A stretch of 29,129 nt of DNA from a virus: positions 1-29,129 of IMG/VR virus record IMGVR_UViG_3300048672_000619; one strand, given 5' to 3'. Each line of letters starts with the position of its first letter. The stretch's first letter is position 1. The position numbers were made by a program, and so were the translations under genes. This document shows, piece after piece, positions 21,055 through 29,129 of the stretch. The notes beneath the pieces were generated by a model that worked only from the letters and a program-made list of their open reading frames with translations, was not told where the DNA came from and made no database searches.

Positions 21055-21245
21055 CACCCAAACAACCCATGATCGCGTTGACGGTGTCCCTGGACGACAT
21101 CGGCGGATTCTTGTCTCTGATGCAGGCCGGCGTGCGCTCAGCATCACCGCAAAATTTCGACGAGGCCCTGCGCATTTACGCGTCATTTCGCGATCTGGCG
21201 CACGCTAGCGCACAGCGTGCGGCTGCGACGAATCCACCGGAGTGA
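21051..21245 (+). CDS. 64-aa hypothetical protein, fibre neighbour
   Basis: A small helical protein (SLDDIGGFLSLMQAGV, DEALRIYASFRDLAH) with an Ala-rich end. ATG overlaps the fibre stop. By position it may be a fibre accessory or assembly factor; no family recognised. Confidence 0.6.
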   Translation: MTPKQPMIALTVSLDDIGGFLSLMQAGVRSASPQNFDEALRIYASFRDLAHASAQRAAATNPPE

Positions 21246-21253
21246 CCCCTTAG

Positions 21254-22546
21254 ATGGCCGCAACCACAAAGCTGATCATCTATAACGAAGTCCTCCGCGA
21301 GATCGGCAGCCACAAGCTGGCGGACCTGACGGCGGTCAATACGCGCCTGACGACGCTCAATGATGCGTTCAGCCAAGCCGTCGAATATCTTCTTTCCAAG
21401 AAAGATTGGTCCTTCGCTAGGCGCCGGCAGACGTTGGCCGGTGTGGCCGATACGTCATTCCCGCCCTATGCGTTCCGGTACTCAAAACCATCTGATTATC
21501 TCCGCAAGACATGGGTCAAGGCCGTTGCCGTAGATGCGCAACAGGCTGACCATGCCGAGTCTGGAGCGGTGTTCTATGGGTTTTTGTCCGCGCCAATCCT
21601 CGAATATGTCTCGGACCACGCGGACAACTATGATCCTGTGAATTGGCCGCCGCACTTCACGCGCTGCGCGGTACTCTACCTGGCAGAACTCGTTGCGCCC
21701 AAACTGGCGCGGGCAGGCTCCGGTGAAGTGGGTTCGTTCGAGGCGAAGTTTCAGCAGGCCTTAGTGGCTGCTGACGACTTCGAGGCCGTGTTCCTTACGA
21801 ACGAATCCATCCCCCAGAACCGCTTGCCCGTGTTCCGCAGGGCTATGGAATTCTTAGGCCAACAATTGGCCGGGTCGGTCGCCGTCCATTCGCATGCCGA
21901 TTTCTTGCGCTGGCACATGAACCAAGCGTTCGATCATGCGCTGAAGTACGTCTTGGAACAAGGCGCATGGAACTATGCCACACGCCGCGCCACCCTGACG
22001 GGCGGGTCGGAAGTGGTTCCCGGCGATGTGATCGAGGATTATATCGAGGGCTATTCTTTACCGCCGGCCGTCGAGCCCTCAACCGCCGACCTCCCCGATA
22101 TGGCTGGGTTCGAGTATGGCTACCTTCTGCCTGAGGGATTCTTGCACAAGATTTGGATCAAAGCCGACGCCAACCGGGATTTCGAATGCCATCACCAGTT
22201 CATGCGCAATGCGGTCTATACCAACGTGCAGCCCGTAGTCATGGAATACATCGCTTGGGATGAGGACTCGATCAATCCTGACAACTGGACGGCCAACTTT
22301 CTCGAAGCCGTGGCGGCCTATCTCGCGCTTTTGGTTGCGCCAGAACTCGTGCTTGAGGCCGGGAACAAGGGCAGCGCCCGCGTCTCCGCTCCCAACCTAC
22401 GCGAAAAGCTCGAAGGACTCTACTTCCGCAAACTTTCCGACGCGAAGCTGCGTGATGCCATCCAGCAAGAGCCCTATACGCTGCGGCCGGGGCGGTTCGT
22501 CCAAGCCCGGCGCGGTGGCACTGCTACCATGGGACGGTATCGCTGA
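21254..22546 (+). CDS. tandem-duplicated tail tubular protein A
   Basis: A 430-aa protein made of two diverged copies of the T7 gp11 (tail tubular A) domain, each about 200 aa. The first copy (about 1-205) has KKDWSFARRRQTL, DYLRKTWVKAV, APILEYVS and DPVNWPPHFTRCAVLYL. The second (about 215-430) has QGAWNYATRRATL, GFLHKIWIKAD, PVVMEYIA and NPDNWTANFLEAVAAYLA. In T7 gp11 is about 196 aa and forms the ring between portal and nozzle. A fused dimer would change the ring's symmetry or thickness. The stop overlaps the nozzle start. Confidence 0.85.
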   Translation: MAATTKLIIYNEVLREIGSHKLADLTAVNTRLTTLNDAFSQAVEYLLSKKDWSFARRRQTLAGVADTSFPPYAFRYSKPSDYLRKTWVKAVAVDAQQADHAESGAVFYGFLSAPILEYVSDHADNYDPVNWPPHFTRCAVLYLAELVAPKLARAGSGEVGSFEAKFQQALVAADDFEAVFLTNESIPQNRLPVFRRAMEFLGQQLAGSVAVHSHADFLRWHMNQAFDHALKYVLEQGAWNYATRRATLTGGSEVVPGDVIEDYIEGYSLPPAVEPSTADLPDMAGFEYGYLLPEGFLHKIWIKADANRDFECHHQFMRNAVYTNVQPVVMEYIAWDEDSINPDNWTANFLEAVAAYLALLVAPELVLEAGNKGSARVSAPNLREKLEGLYFRKLSDAKLRDAIQQEPYTLRPGRFVQARRGGTATMGRYR

Positions 22547-25242
22547 TGTCGCGACACCATGAACTGCTCTATGCACTCAACTCCGGCGGGGTCGATCCCG
22601 AGGCCTTAGCCCGAGTCGATCTCGAAAAAATGCGTTTGGCCGGCGAACATCCCGTCGCCAATCTCATGCCCCGTGTGCTGGGCCCCATTGGTCTGCGGCC
22701 GGGTCTGCAATCAATTCTGCGAATCCCCAGCGACTCGCCGACGCGCATGATGGCCTTCGATCTTGGAATCGGGGTCAGCCGTATCCTCTTACAGTCAGCG
22801 GCCATCATGCGCGTGGTGGCAAATGATGCCATTGTGCAGGTGCCGGCGGTCGCTACCACGATTGCAACCGGCGCCTGGACTGATCAATCAACGGCGCCAG
22901 CGACAGCCACCGGCGGGGCAACCCTGACCTTCAACGCGACGAACACAGCATCGGCGCGCCTGAGGCAGGCGGTCACGTTCGCGGCGCTGGATCAAAACAA
23001 GGCCAACATTCTGCGCATTGTCGTGGGAGCGGGCCCCGTGTTCCTGCGCGTGGGAACAACGGCGGGTGGTGAAGAGCTGATCTCGGATACGATCCTGTTT
23101 GAAGGCGAGCATAAGATCGCCATCACGCCCAACGCGGCCACGGCTTACGTCGAGTTTCGCTCCGACGACGCAGTGACGCGCGCTGTCTGGCTTGTGCAAT
23201 TTGAGTCGACGTTGATTGGCGGCACCGGCGATCTATCACTGCCGACGCCTTGGCCGACGATTGCCGACATCAAAAGGGTTCGATCCTGGCAATCTCTTGA
23301 TGTCTTGTTTTGCGGTGACGGCGTAAACCAACAGCGGCGCATCGAGCACCGCGGGGACTCGTCTTGGTCCCTGACGATGCACCAAAGCGTCAAAGGCCCA
23401 TATACGCCGGGCAACTCTCGCATCTCGCTTGCGGCCGCCGCCGCGTCGGGCAATACAACGGTCACGGCATCGGAGGCGATATTCAAGCCGGGACATACCG
23501 GCGCATTGCTGGAAATGACGTCATCGACCGGCAAGACCGTGACGCAAACCCTCACGGGGATCGGCCAAACGTCAGACTATATCACGATCACGGGTATCGA
23601 TGCGGGCCGCACTTTCTACATCACCGGGACGGGAACCGCATTTGTCGGGACACTCGTTCTAGAGCGGTCGTTTGAAAGCGGGGAGCCTACCGTTTGGGCT
23701 GTGGCCAATACCTATGTTGATGGTGCGGCGACGTTCGCGCGTCTCGCCTACAATGACGCGCAACAAAACCTACGGGTGCATTACCGCTGGCGCATATCGG
23801 CCTATACGTCGGGATCTGTGATCGGCAAGCTCGAATACGAGTCTGGCGTGCAAGTCGGGCGGGCGCGGATTACAGGCTATACAAGCCCAACCGTGGTTAG
23901 TGTTGAAGTCCTGACCGCGTTCGGCAACCTCAATGCTACGCGGGATTGGCGCATCGGCGCTTGGTCCGATGTATCGGGATGGCCTCGCGTCCCGGTCATC
24001 CATGATGGGCGCCTGTACTGGTTTCGAGAGGATGACGTGTTCGCCTCCGTGGTGGATGACTATCCTAACCACGATGACAGCACAGAGGGGGATACTGGCC
24101 CGTTCTGGCGCTCGATTGGCGCTCGGTCGAAAGCTGGCGTGCTGTGGGCACTCTCACAAACGCGCCTATTTACGGGCACGGAATCATTCGAGGCAACGCT
24201 TCAGGCCTCCGAGCTGGATGAGCCGATGTCGCCGTCGCGCTATACCGTGCGGTATCCCCGGCGGCGCGGGTCTCTCGATATCCCCGCTGTCGAGCATGAT
24301 GATGGGTTCTTCTTTGCTCAACGGGCTGGCCGACGCATTTACGAGATGTCGACACCACCGGGGGATACGCGCCCACAATCGTCCGACATGATGCGCCTAA
24401 TCCCGAATGCCATAGCGGGAAGCGTCGTGGCCATGGCGGTGCAACAGCAACCTGATACGCGTCTCTATGCTGTGCTCGATGACGGGTCGTGCCTGGTCTT
24501 GACCTATGATCGCGACGACAAAGTTCAGGCCTGGACCTCGATTAACCTCGGATCGGATGGCGCGATCGAGGATGTGCTCACCCTCTCAAACGTGACGCAA
24601 GATGATGTTTATTTTATCGTGCGCCGCAACGGCACGCAGCGCTATCTTGAACGCCTAGCCCCGGAAGCCCTACAAACGGCGCCCTCTACGTGCGCGCTCC
24701 TCGATGCCCACAAGGTGCTCACAGGGCCGACGTTTTTGATTACAAACGCCACGCATTTGGCCGGGCAGACTGTACAGGTCTGGGCAGATGGCCGGCGCCG
24801 ACCGGATGTGACGCTCGACGTATACGGTGGGGGCGGCTTGGATGGCACCTATAGCCGTGTCGTCTATGGGCTGGGCTACAGCGGAACGTGGAACTCGGTG
24901 AAGCTAGCCTATGCCGCTCAATTGGGCACGGCCTTGGGCCAAGAAAAGCTTGTGCACCAGGTCGGGTTGATTTTGCGCAATTCCTGCCTTGATGGCATCC
25001 GTGTGGGCTCAAATGCGAATACTGTGGAACCGTTGCCGGATTATGTTGACGGCGCACCACGAACAAAGAATCAGTTCTTTACCGCCTACGATCACGGGAC
25101 ATTTCCGATCGAGTCCGACTGGACCACCGACACGCGTTTGTATCTGTCAGTCGATAGCGCCGAAGGCCCGTTTACTCTTCAGGCAATCGTTATGGATATC
25201 GAGACACGCGATGGTGCTAGCCCTCAGGCGAGCAACGGCTGA
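22546..25242 (+). CDS. tail tubular protein B (nozzle)
   Basis: An 898-aa protein like T7 gp12. It opens with LARVDLEKMRLAGEHPVANL and MPRVLGPIGLRPGLQ, the family's N-terminal signature; then PTRMMAFDLGIGVSRILLQ, beta-propeller-like sheets (WPTIADIKRVRSWQSLDVLF, WPRVPVIHDGRLYW) and the segment ESFEATLQASELDEPMSPSR. It forms the nozzle at the end of the tail. The start overlaps the upstream stop (ATG inside TGATG). The next gene starts 31 bases inside its 3' end. Confidence 0.9.
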   Translation: MSRHHELLYALNSGGVDPEALARVDLEKMRLAGEHPVANLMPRVLGPIGLRPGLQSILRIPSDSPTRMMAFDLGIGVSRILLQSAAIMRVVANDAIVQVPAVATTIATGAWTDQSTAPATATGGATLTFNATNTASARLRQAVTFAALDQNKANILRIVVGAGPVFLRVGTTAGGEELISDTILFEGEHKIAITPNAATAYVEFRSDDAVTRAVWLVQFESTLIGGTGDLSLPTPWPTIADIKRVRSWQSLDVLFCGDGVNQQRRIEHRGDSSWSLTMHQSVKGPYTPGNSRISLAAAAASGNTTVTASEAIFKPGHTGALLEMTSSTGKTVTQTLTGIGQTSDYITITGIDAGRTFYITGTGTAFVGTLVLERSFESGEPTVWAVANTYVDGAATFARLAYNDAQQNLRVHYRWRISAYTSGSVIGKLEYESGVQVGRARITGYTSPTVVSVEVLTAFGNLNATRDWRIGAWSDVSGWPRVPVIHDGRLYWFREDDVFASVVDDYPNHDDSTEGDTGPFWRSIGARSKAGVLWALSQTRLFTGTESFEATLQASELDEPMSPSRYTVRYPRRRGSLDIPAVEHDDGFFFAQRAGRRIYEMSTPPGDTRPQSSDMMRLIPNAIAGSVVAMAVQQQPDTRLYAVLDDGSCLVLTYDRDDKVQAWTSINLGSDGAIEDVLTLSNVTQDDVYFIVRRNGTQRYLERLAPEALQTAPSTCALLDAHKVLTGPTFLITNATHLAGQTVQVWADGRRRPDVTLDVYGGGGLDGTYSRVVYGLGYSGTWNSVKLAYAAQLGTALGQEKLVHQVGLILRNSCLDGIRVGSNANTVEPLPDYVDGAPRTKNQFFTAYDHGTFPIESDWTTDTRLYLSVDSAEGPFTLQAIVMDIETRDGASPQASNG

Positions 25243-25573
25243 TGATTGGTATGTGTTCCTGGGCCTTCGGGAGCCTCAGGCGTGGGCTGGGCTTGTCGCT
25301 GAAGAGAACGGTATCCTTGCAGGGTTTGGTGGCGTGTGCCTGTCCAAGGACGGACGCTGGTGGGCGTATTTTCGCAAGTTGCCTGGTGTTCGCGGGATCG
25401 TCACGGCGCAAAAAGCAGCCAAGACCATCCTCAGTGCAACGGCTGAAATCGGCCTGCCGATCCATGCCATTGCCGATCCACGTGTCGATGGGTCTGCGGT
25501 TTGGTTGCGACGGCTTGGCTTTGTCGAGTCTCCTGAAATCCTCGAAGGGGAGCGGGTCTGGATCTATGGATGA
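25211..25573 (+). CDS. GNAT-fold internal virion protein (T7 gp13-like)
   Basis: A 120-aa protein. The layout RRATADDW at the start, GILAGFGGVCLSKDGRWWA in the middle and VWLRRLGFVESPEIL at the end is that of a GNAT acyltransferase fold, which also underlies T7 gp13. I cannot see a clear acetyl-CoA loop, so it may be structural only. ATG at 25211 lies in the nozzle gene; overlap is 32 bases. The next gene follows after nine bases. The order nozzle-gp13-gp14 matches T7. Confidence 0.65.
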   Translation: MVLALRRATADDWYVFLGLREPQAWAGLVAEENGILAGFGGVCLSKDGRWWAYFRKLPGVRGIVTAQKAAKTILSATAEIGLPIHAIADPRVDGSAVWLRRLGFVESPEILEGERVWIYG

Positions 25574-25582
25574 GGTGACCCG

Positions 25583-26113
25583 ATGATGGCTGCAGCTTTA
25601 CTGTCCGCTGGCGCTACGGCGATTGGCGCAATCTCGCAATCGAATTCGATGAATGCGCAGGCTAAGGTCGACCGGCAGCGGTCGGAAATCGAATCGCAAT
25701 GGGCCGAACGGCGCGCCCTTGAGGAGCGTGTAGCCGGTCAACAGGCTGGTTCTGAGGAATTGCGTAAAACCCGCCTGGCTCAAGGCCGGGTGACGACGCT
25801 GGCTGCAGCCTCCGGTGGCGCTGCAGATGACGTCAGCGTGCAAGATACAATTGGCGATATCGAGCAGCAAGGCCAATACAATTCCAAGATGGCCGAAGCC
25901 GGCCATCAACAGAAAGCTGCAGGCATCCAATACCAATCGAACCTAGACCGCTGGACGACGGATGCGAACGCCCGCATCAAGCAATCAAGCGCTAAAGCCA
26001 CGTTGATAGGTGGTCTCATGGGCGCTACTGGTCAAGCAGCCAGCGGCTACTACAAGACGAATATGGGCGCCCGCTACGGCACAGAGCCAACCTCAAACTA
26101 TCGGTACGGGTGA
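25583..26113 (+). CDS. internal virion protein B (gp14-like)
   Basis: A 176-aa protein with hydrophobic glycine/alanine helices at the start (about residues 3-18, AAALLSAGATAIGAIS) and near the end (about 138-157, GGLMGATGQAASGYY). Between them is a charged Gln/Arg-rich helix containing RTHE-less but repeated AQ and RQRSE patterns. This is the layout of T7 gp14-like proteins that are ejected into the host envelope. Two ATG codons in a row (25583, 25586) could start it. Confidence 0.75.
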   Translation: MMAAALLSAGATAIGAISQSNSMNAQAKVDRQRSEIESQWAERRALEERVAGQQAGSEELRKTRLAQGRVTTLAAASGGAADDVSVQDTIGDIEQQGQYNSKMAEAGHQQKAAGIQYQSNLDRWTTDANARIKQSSAKATLIGGLMGATGQAASGYYKTNMGARYGTEPTSNYRYG

Positions 26114-26116
26114 GGC

Positions 26117-26674
26117 ATGGACCCATTTTCGCAGGTCGATGATGTCTCTGGCCTATCGCACCGTCTCGAAGACCTTGTGCGCGCCATGTCGATGCGCACC
26201 AAGCCGTCTCTCAAACACATCTATGCGCTATTGGCGTATGCCGATCAGCCGGGCGTGCGTGAAAAATTCGACGAACGATTCGGGATAGGGTCAGCAGACG
26301 CGATCATCTCCAAAGCGACCCAGAACGATGCCGTCACGTCGCTAAGATCCGCCGTCGATGTGCTCAACAAGCAAGTGTCGGAACTCCCGGCCCTGGCCTC
26401 ACGTCTCGATGCGATTAGCGCTGCTGTGCAAGCGGTCGCTGCACCGGATTTCTCGCCACTCATTCAGGCCGTGCGCGAGAGTGCCGCAAAGCCGGAAGTC
26501 GAGACGGACTCAGAGGACGATGATGGGCAGGAAATCGCGGCACTGCAAGCCCTGACGGCTGCGGTCAATCAGATGATTGCGCTTCAGCAAGAGACGATCC
26601 GCCTTCAGAGGGCCAAGCGCGTCATTCTGAAGGATATCAACGACAACGTTACCGGGATGAAATTAGAGGATTGA
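26117..26674 (+). CDS. 185-aa coiled-coil virion-region protein
   Basis: A mostly helical protein with a coiled-coil stretch (about 80-110, LRSAVDVLNKQVSELPALAS), a very acidic linker (EVETDSEDDDGQE) and a last helix rich in Gln and Arg (LQQETIRLQRAKRVILKD). It starts three bases after the gp14-like stop. Location suggests internal virion or assembly role, function unknown. Confidence 0.65.
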   Translation: MDPFSQVDDVSGLSHRLEDLVRAMSMRTKPSLKHIYALLAYADQPGVREKFDERFGIGSADAIISKATQNDAVTSLRSAVDVLNKQVSELPALASRLDAISAAVQAVAAPDFSPLIQAVRESAAKPEVETDSEDDDGQEIAALQALTAAVNQMIALQQETIRLQRAKRVILKDINDNVTGMKLED

Positions 26675-26675
26675 G

Positions 26676-27119
26676 ATGCCGACAAGCACGCTAACGACCT
26701 TCGCCGATCTTGCCGAGCAGATGGGCAAAGGCGTCCACAACTTCTCGACGCACACGTTTAAGTTGGCTCTGTCGAACACGGTGCCAATTGCCGCAATAAA
26801 CGCAGTGCTTGCCGATATCACCCAGATTGCGGCCTCTGGTGGCTACACGGCCGGCGCGGGCGGCGGTTATGCTGTTGCGGGCGCGGGATATACAGAAACG
26901 GGCGGGACGGCGACGTTCACCTTTACGGATCACGTCATCACTGCGACGGGCGGTAGCGTCGGGCCGTTTCGCTACGTGGTCCTCTACAACGACACGGCTA
27001 CTTCGCCAGCGGATGCTCTCGTGGGGTATCTCGACTATGGCTCTGCAATCACGTTGGCCGATACCGAGACACTGACAGTTGACCTGGGGGCATCGGGCAT
27101 TCTGCAGGTGGCTGCCTAA
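26676..27119 (+). CDS. 147-aa virion surface/structural protein
   Basis: A beta-rich protein with the layout of a widespread phage structural family: FADLAEQMGKGVHNFSTHTF then LALSNTVPIAA, a glycine-rich middle, FTFTDHVITATGGSVGPFRY and VVLYNDTATSPADALVGYLD. The family is seen as a small virion protein, sometimes near tail fibres. It is one base from the next ATG (TAATG). Confidence 0.75.
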   Translation: MPTSTLTTFADLAEQMGKGVHNFSTHTFKLALSNTVPIAAINAVLADITQIAASGGYTAGAGGGYAVAGAGYTETGGTATFTFTDHVITATGGSVGPFRYVVLYNDTATSPADALVGYLDYGSAITLADTETLTVDLGASGILQVAA

Positions 27120-28021
27120 TGCTTCTCCTCACCTCGACCTCCGACATTATCCGACTCGTTACGGGGGCAGCCGTCGCGACGATCACCGTGCACGCGGATT
27201 ACGTGGACAACGCATCCGGCACAATCACGCCGGGACGAACAAATACGGCGATTACCACGGCCGCAACAACAACCGTGGTTGCGGCACCGGCCGCCTCGAC
27301 GCAGCGCAATGTCAAAGGCCTGTATATCACCAACAACAACGCCACGACGTCGTGCCAGGTGACCGTGCAGCATTTCGACGGCACGACATCGACCGATCTG
27401 ATGAGCGTCACGCTGCTGGCCGGCGAGAATATGATCCTCGATCAAGAGGGACAGTGGCGCCACCACGACTCCCAGGGCGCTGAGTACACCTACGCTGGTC
27501 CGCCGACCGCCAACCTGGGCATCACCGGCACGCTGGCGGAGTCGATGCCACGAGAAACTTGTCCCGAAGTCAATACGACCGCACCCGCATCTGGTACGCT
27601 GGCGATGCAGGCGATCTACCTTAAGGCTGGGCAGCTCGTCAGCAATATCACTCTTGCCTCGGCGATCACGCCGGCCGGAACGCCGACCAACTATTTTTTC
27701 GGGTTGTACGACGTCAACCGCAACCTGCTCGCGCAGTCCGCCAACCAGACGACGACAGCCTGGGCGTCAAACACGGTCAAAACGCTGGCCATGACGACGC
27801 CCTATCGTGTCCCGGCGAGTGGCCTCTACTACATCGGCTATTTCATGACAGCGACCACGGTGGCGACACTCAAGGGCGGCACGGCGCGCACCGGCGGCCA
27901 GCTCGCGAGTACGGCGCCGATTATTTACGGCACGTCGACAACCGGCCTGACGACGGCTCTACCAAATCCAGCCGCGGCCCTCACCGGCACTACGGCCAGC
28001 ATTTACGCAGCGGTGAGCTAA
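27119..28021 (+). CDS. 300-aa Thr/Ala-rich virion structural protein
   Basis: The first ~120 residues form a beta domain (YITNNNATTSCQVTVQHFDG) and the second half is another sandwich-like region (GLYDVNRNLLAQSANQTTTA, SGLYYIGYFMTATTVATLKG). Thr and Ala dominate, typical of surface fibres or appendage proteins. It starts in a TAATG overlap with the previous gene and is followed directly by a TTG start. Possible carbohydrate-binding or head-fibre role; no family name. Confidence 0.65.
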   Translation: MLLLTSTSDIIRLVTGAAVATITVHADYVDNASGTITPGRTNTAITTAATTTVVAAPAASTQRNVKGLYITNNNATTSCQVTVQHFDGTTSTDLMSVTLLAGENMILDQEGQWRHHDSQGAEYTYAGPPTANLGITGTLAESMPRETCPEVNTTAPASGTLAMQAIYLKAGQLVSNITLASAITPAGTPTNYFFGLYDVNRNLLAQSANQTTTAWASNTVKTLAMTTPYRVPASGLYYIGYFMTATTVATLKGGTARTGGQLASTAPIIYGTSTTGLTTALPNPAAALTGTTASIYAAVS

Positions 28022-28669
28022 TTGGCCACGCCACTTGGACTGTTTGATCCAGATCTGGTCTTGGCCGAATGGTTCGATGAGAGCCAACAGCTTATCGGGT
28101 GGTTTGACGAGGACCTGATTGCGCCAGCAGTCTCCGGCGCCTACACGCTGACCGTCAATCCGGCCACTGTGCCGATTGCTGGCGTGCTTGTTTCCCTCTC
28201 CCGAAGCCTCCGGCTCAGTGTCTCTCCGGGGACTGTTGCAACCGTTGGGCAAAACGTTTCCCTGCGGCGCTCATTGAGCCTTGCCGTTACTCAAGCCACC
28301 GTACCTATCACAGGTCAGTTGGTCGGGCTGAGCCGCGCCAATTTTCTGACCGTCCTGCCCGCAACGGTGCCTGTTTCTGGGCAGTCTACCACTCTAAAAG
28401 CGGCCCGTCAGCTCACCGTCAATCCGGGCGCGGTCATCGCCGTTGGGCAAGACGCAACGCTAACGGTCACGTCAACCAGCCACGTTCTGACTGTGTTGCC
28501 TGGGCTGGTGCCGATCACGGGACAATCTGTCAATCTGACGCGAACGACAGTCGCGACATCCCTGGCAGAAGAACCTACCGGTGCCTTCATCGGGTACGAT
28601 GCCTTTCTTCGTCGCCGCAAGAAACGCCGCAATGACGCCCTCGCTCTCCTGCTGATGGATGCCGCCTAA
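28022..28669 (+). CDS. repeat-rich virion protein (22-aa repeats)
   Basis: A 215-aa protein from a TTG start directly after the previous stop. After an acidic start (EWFDESQQLIGWFDEDL), about six copies of a ~22-residue unit follow from residue 42 to 175, with the core pattern L-x-V-x-P-x-x-V-P-x-x-G-Q-x-V-x-L. The end is a basic helix (FLRRRKKRRNDALALLLMDAA). Repeats of this form appear in other phages next to tail or head fibre genes. No function known; a shaft-forming beta repeat is likely. Confidence 0.7.
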   Translation: MATPLGLFDPDLVLAEWFDESQQLIGWFDEDLIAPAVSGAYTLTVNPATVPIAGVLVSLSRSLRLSVSPGTVATVGQNVSLRRSLSLAVTQATVPITGQLVGLSRANFLTVLPATVPVSGQSTTLKAARQLTVNPGAVIAVGQDATLTVTSTSHVLTVLPGLVPITGQSVNLTRTTVATSLAEEPTGAFIGYDAFLRRRKKRRNDALALLLMDAA

Positions 28670-29129
28670 TGGCAAGACTGCCACAAGCTGAAGATCTACA
28701 GCGCCAGCCAGCGCCAACCAGCTCACCGGGCATCCGTGTGGGCGCGATCGATTATGGGCTCGAGTCGCGCAATCAGGGAAGCCCGATTGTTGGCGGCTTG
28801 CGGTCGATTGCCGGCGGCTTGGAGGCGGCCGGACAGGCGCAGCTCGAGATCGACGACTACGACACGCGCAAGAACCTTCTCGATTTCCAGATGAACCAGG
28901 AAATGGCGCTTGAAGAGAAGAAGCGCCAGATGCCGCCCGGCGGCGCGGGCTTCACGGCAGCTTGGCAGGACGACTACAAGAAAAGCGCAGATGCTTTCTT
29001 TGGCAAGAAGGGCGCCAACGTTACGCCGGAGCAGCGCCAGAAGGTCGATCTGCACTTGCTGCAATTCGATCGCCGCTTGTCGGAAAAGGCGCAAAAGTAC
29101 GAACTTCAGGAGCGCGATCGCAACGAAAC
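28669..29129 (+). CDS. internal virion protein, gp15-like (partial)
   Basis: Starts with ATG inside the previous stop (TAATG) and runs off the right edge after 153 codons. The visible part is a disordered Pro/Gly start followed by long charged helices (EMALEEKKRQ, QRQKVDLHLLQFDRRLSEKA). This is the N terminus of a large, helical, ejected core protein such as T7 gp15, judged from position after gp13- and gp14-like genes and from composition. Full identification needs the missing part. Confidence 0.6.
   Translation, partial: MARLPQAEDLQRQPAPTSSPGIRVGAIDYGLESRNQGSPIVGGLRSIAGGLEAAGQAQLEIDDYDTRKNLLDFQMNQEMALEEKKRQMPPGGAGFTAAWQDDYKKSADAFFGKKGANVTPEQRQKVDLHLLQFDRRLSEKAQKYELQERDRNE

Noticed and set aside
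18880-28669. Diversity-generating retroelement, because BPP-1-like phages carry one
   Set aside because: No reverse transcriptase is present and I see no template/variable repeat pair with adenine-biased differences in the window.

Overview
The window looks like part of a temperate, short-tailed (podovirus-like, T7/BPP-1-type) phage or prophage of an alphaproteobacterium, most likely of the Hyphomicrobiales (rhizobial) group. The evidence for the host is indirect: moderately high G+C, a GcrA-family regulator, a GapR-like (DUF2312) protein, and an Omp25/RopB-type outer-membrane protein. The evidence for the phage is direct: an ordered run of small terminase, large terminase, portal, scaffold, capsid, tail-fibre, tail-tube, nozzle and internal virion proteins. 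No integrase, DNA polymerase, RNA polymerase or recognisable endolysin lies in the window, and it cuts genes at both ends.

Left arm (1-1760), minus strand. An XRE repressor-like gene (stop at 1367) is followed by a clear intrinsic terminator. Beyond it a small leftward operon runs from its own promoter: a 57-aa membrane protein, a possible 37-aa ORF, a DUF6948 protein, and a remarkable Gly-Tyr/Asp/Ser hexanucleotide-repeat protein. Another gene starts at the very edge. Two overlapping divergent promoters with repeated CGTAG boxes sit at 1718-1759.

Early region (1760-7384), plus strand. An attenuator-like hairpin precedes a GcrA homologue. Then comes a DUF1376 replication protein and a tight stack of small, mostly ATGA-overlapping genes that includes an adenine methylase, a GapR-like DNA-binding protein, a zinc-ribbon peptide and a very basic peptide. 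Several genes here are under 60 codons. GcrA, GapR and an adenine methylase are all relatives of parts of the Caulobacter-type cell-cycle circuit.

Middle region (7385-11650). A cluster of three GANTC sites precedes an outer-membrane beta-barrel gene. After it come a small protein, a NusG-like factor, a tRNA-like structured RNA with a 35-nt arm in place of the anticodon loop, several tiny membrane proteins, and a 370-aa membrane/coiled-coil protein. This is where a lysis cassette would be expected, but none is recognisable by sequence.

Late region (11647-29129). The order is terminase small subunit, terminase large subunit, a small linker gene, portal, a Bbp19-like protein, scaffold, major capsid, a small head protein, a hairpin, a 147-aa protein, a 724-aa fibre with an S74 chaperone tail, a tandem-duplicated tail tubular A protein, tail tubular B (nozzle), a GNAT-like internal protein, a gp14-like protein, several repeat-rich surface proteins, and the start of a gp15-like internal virion protein that runs off the right edge.
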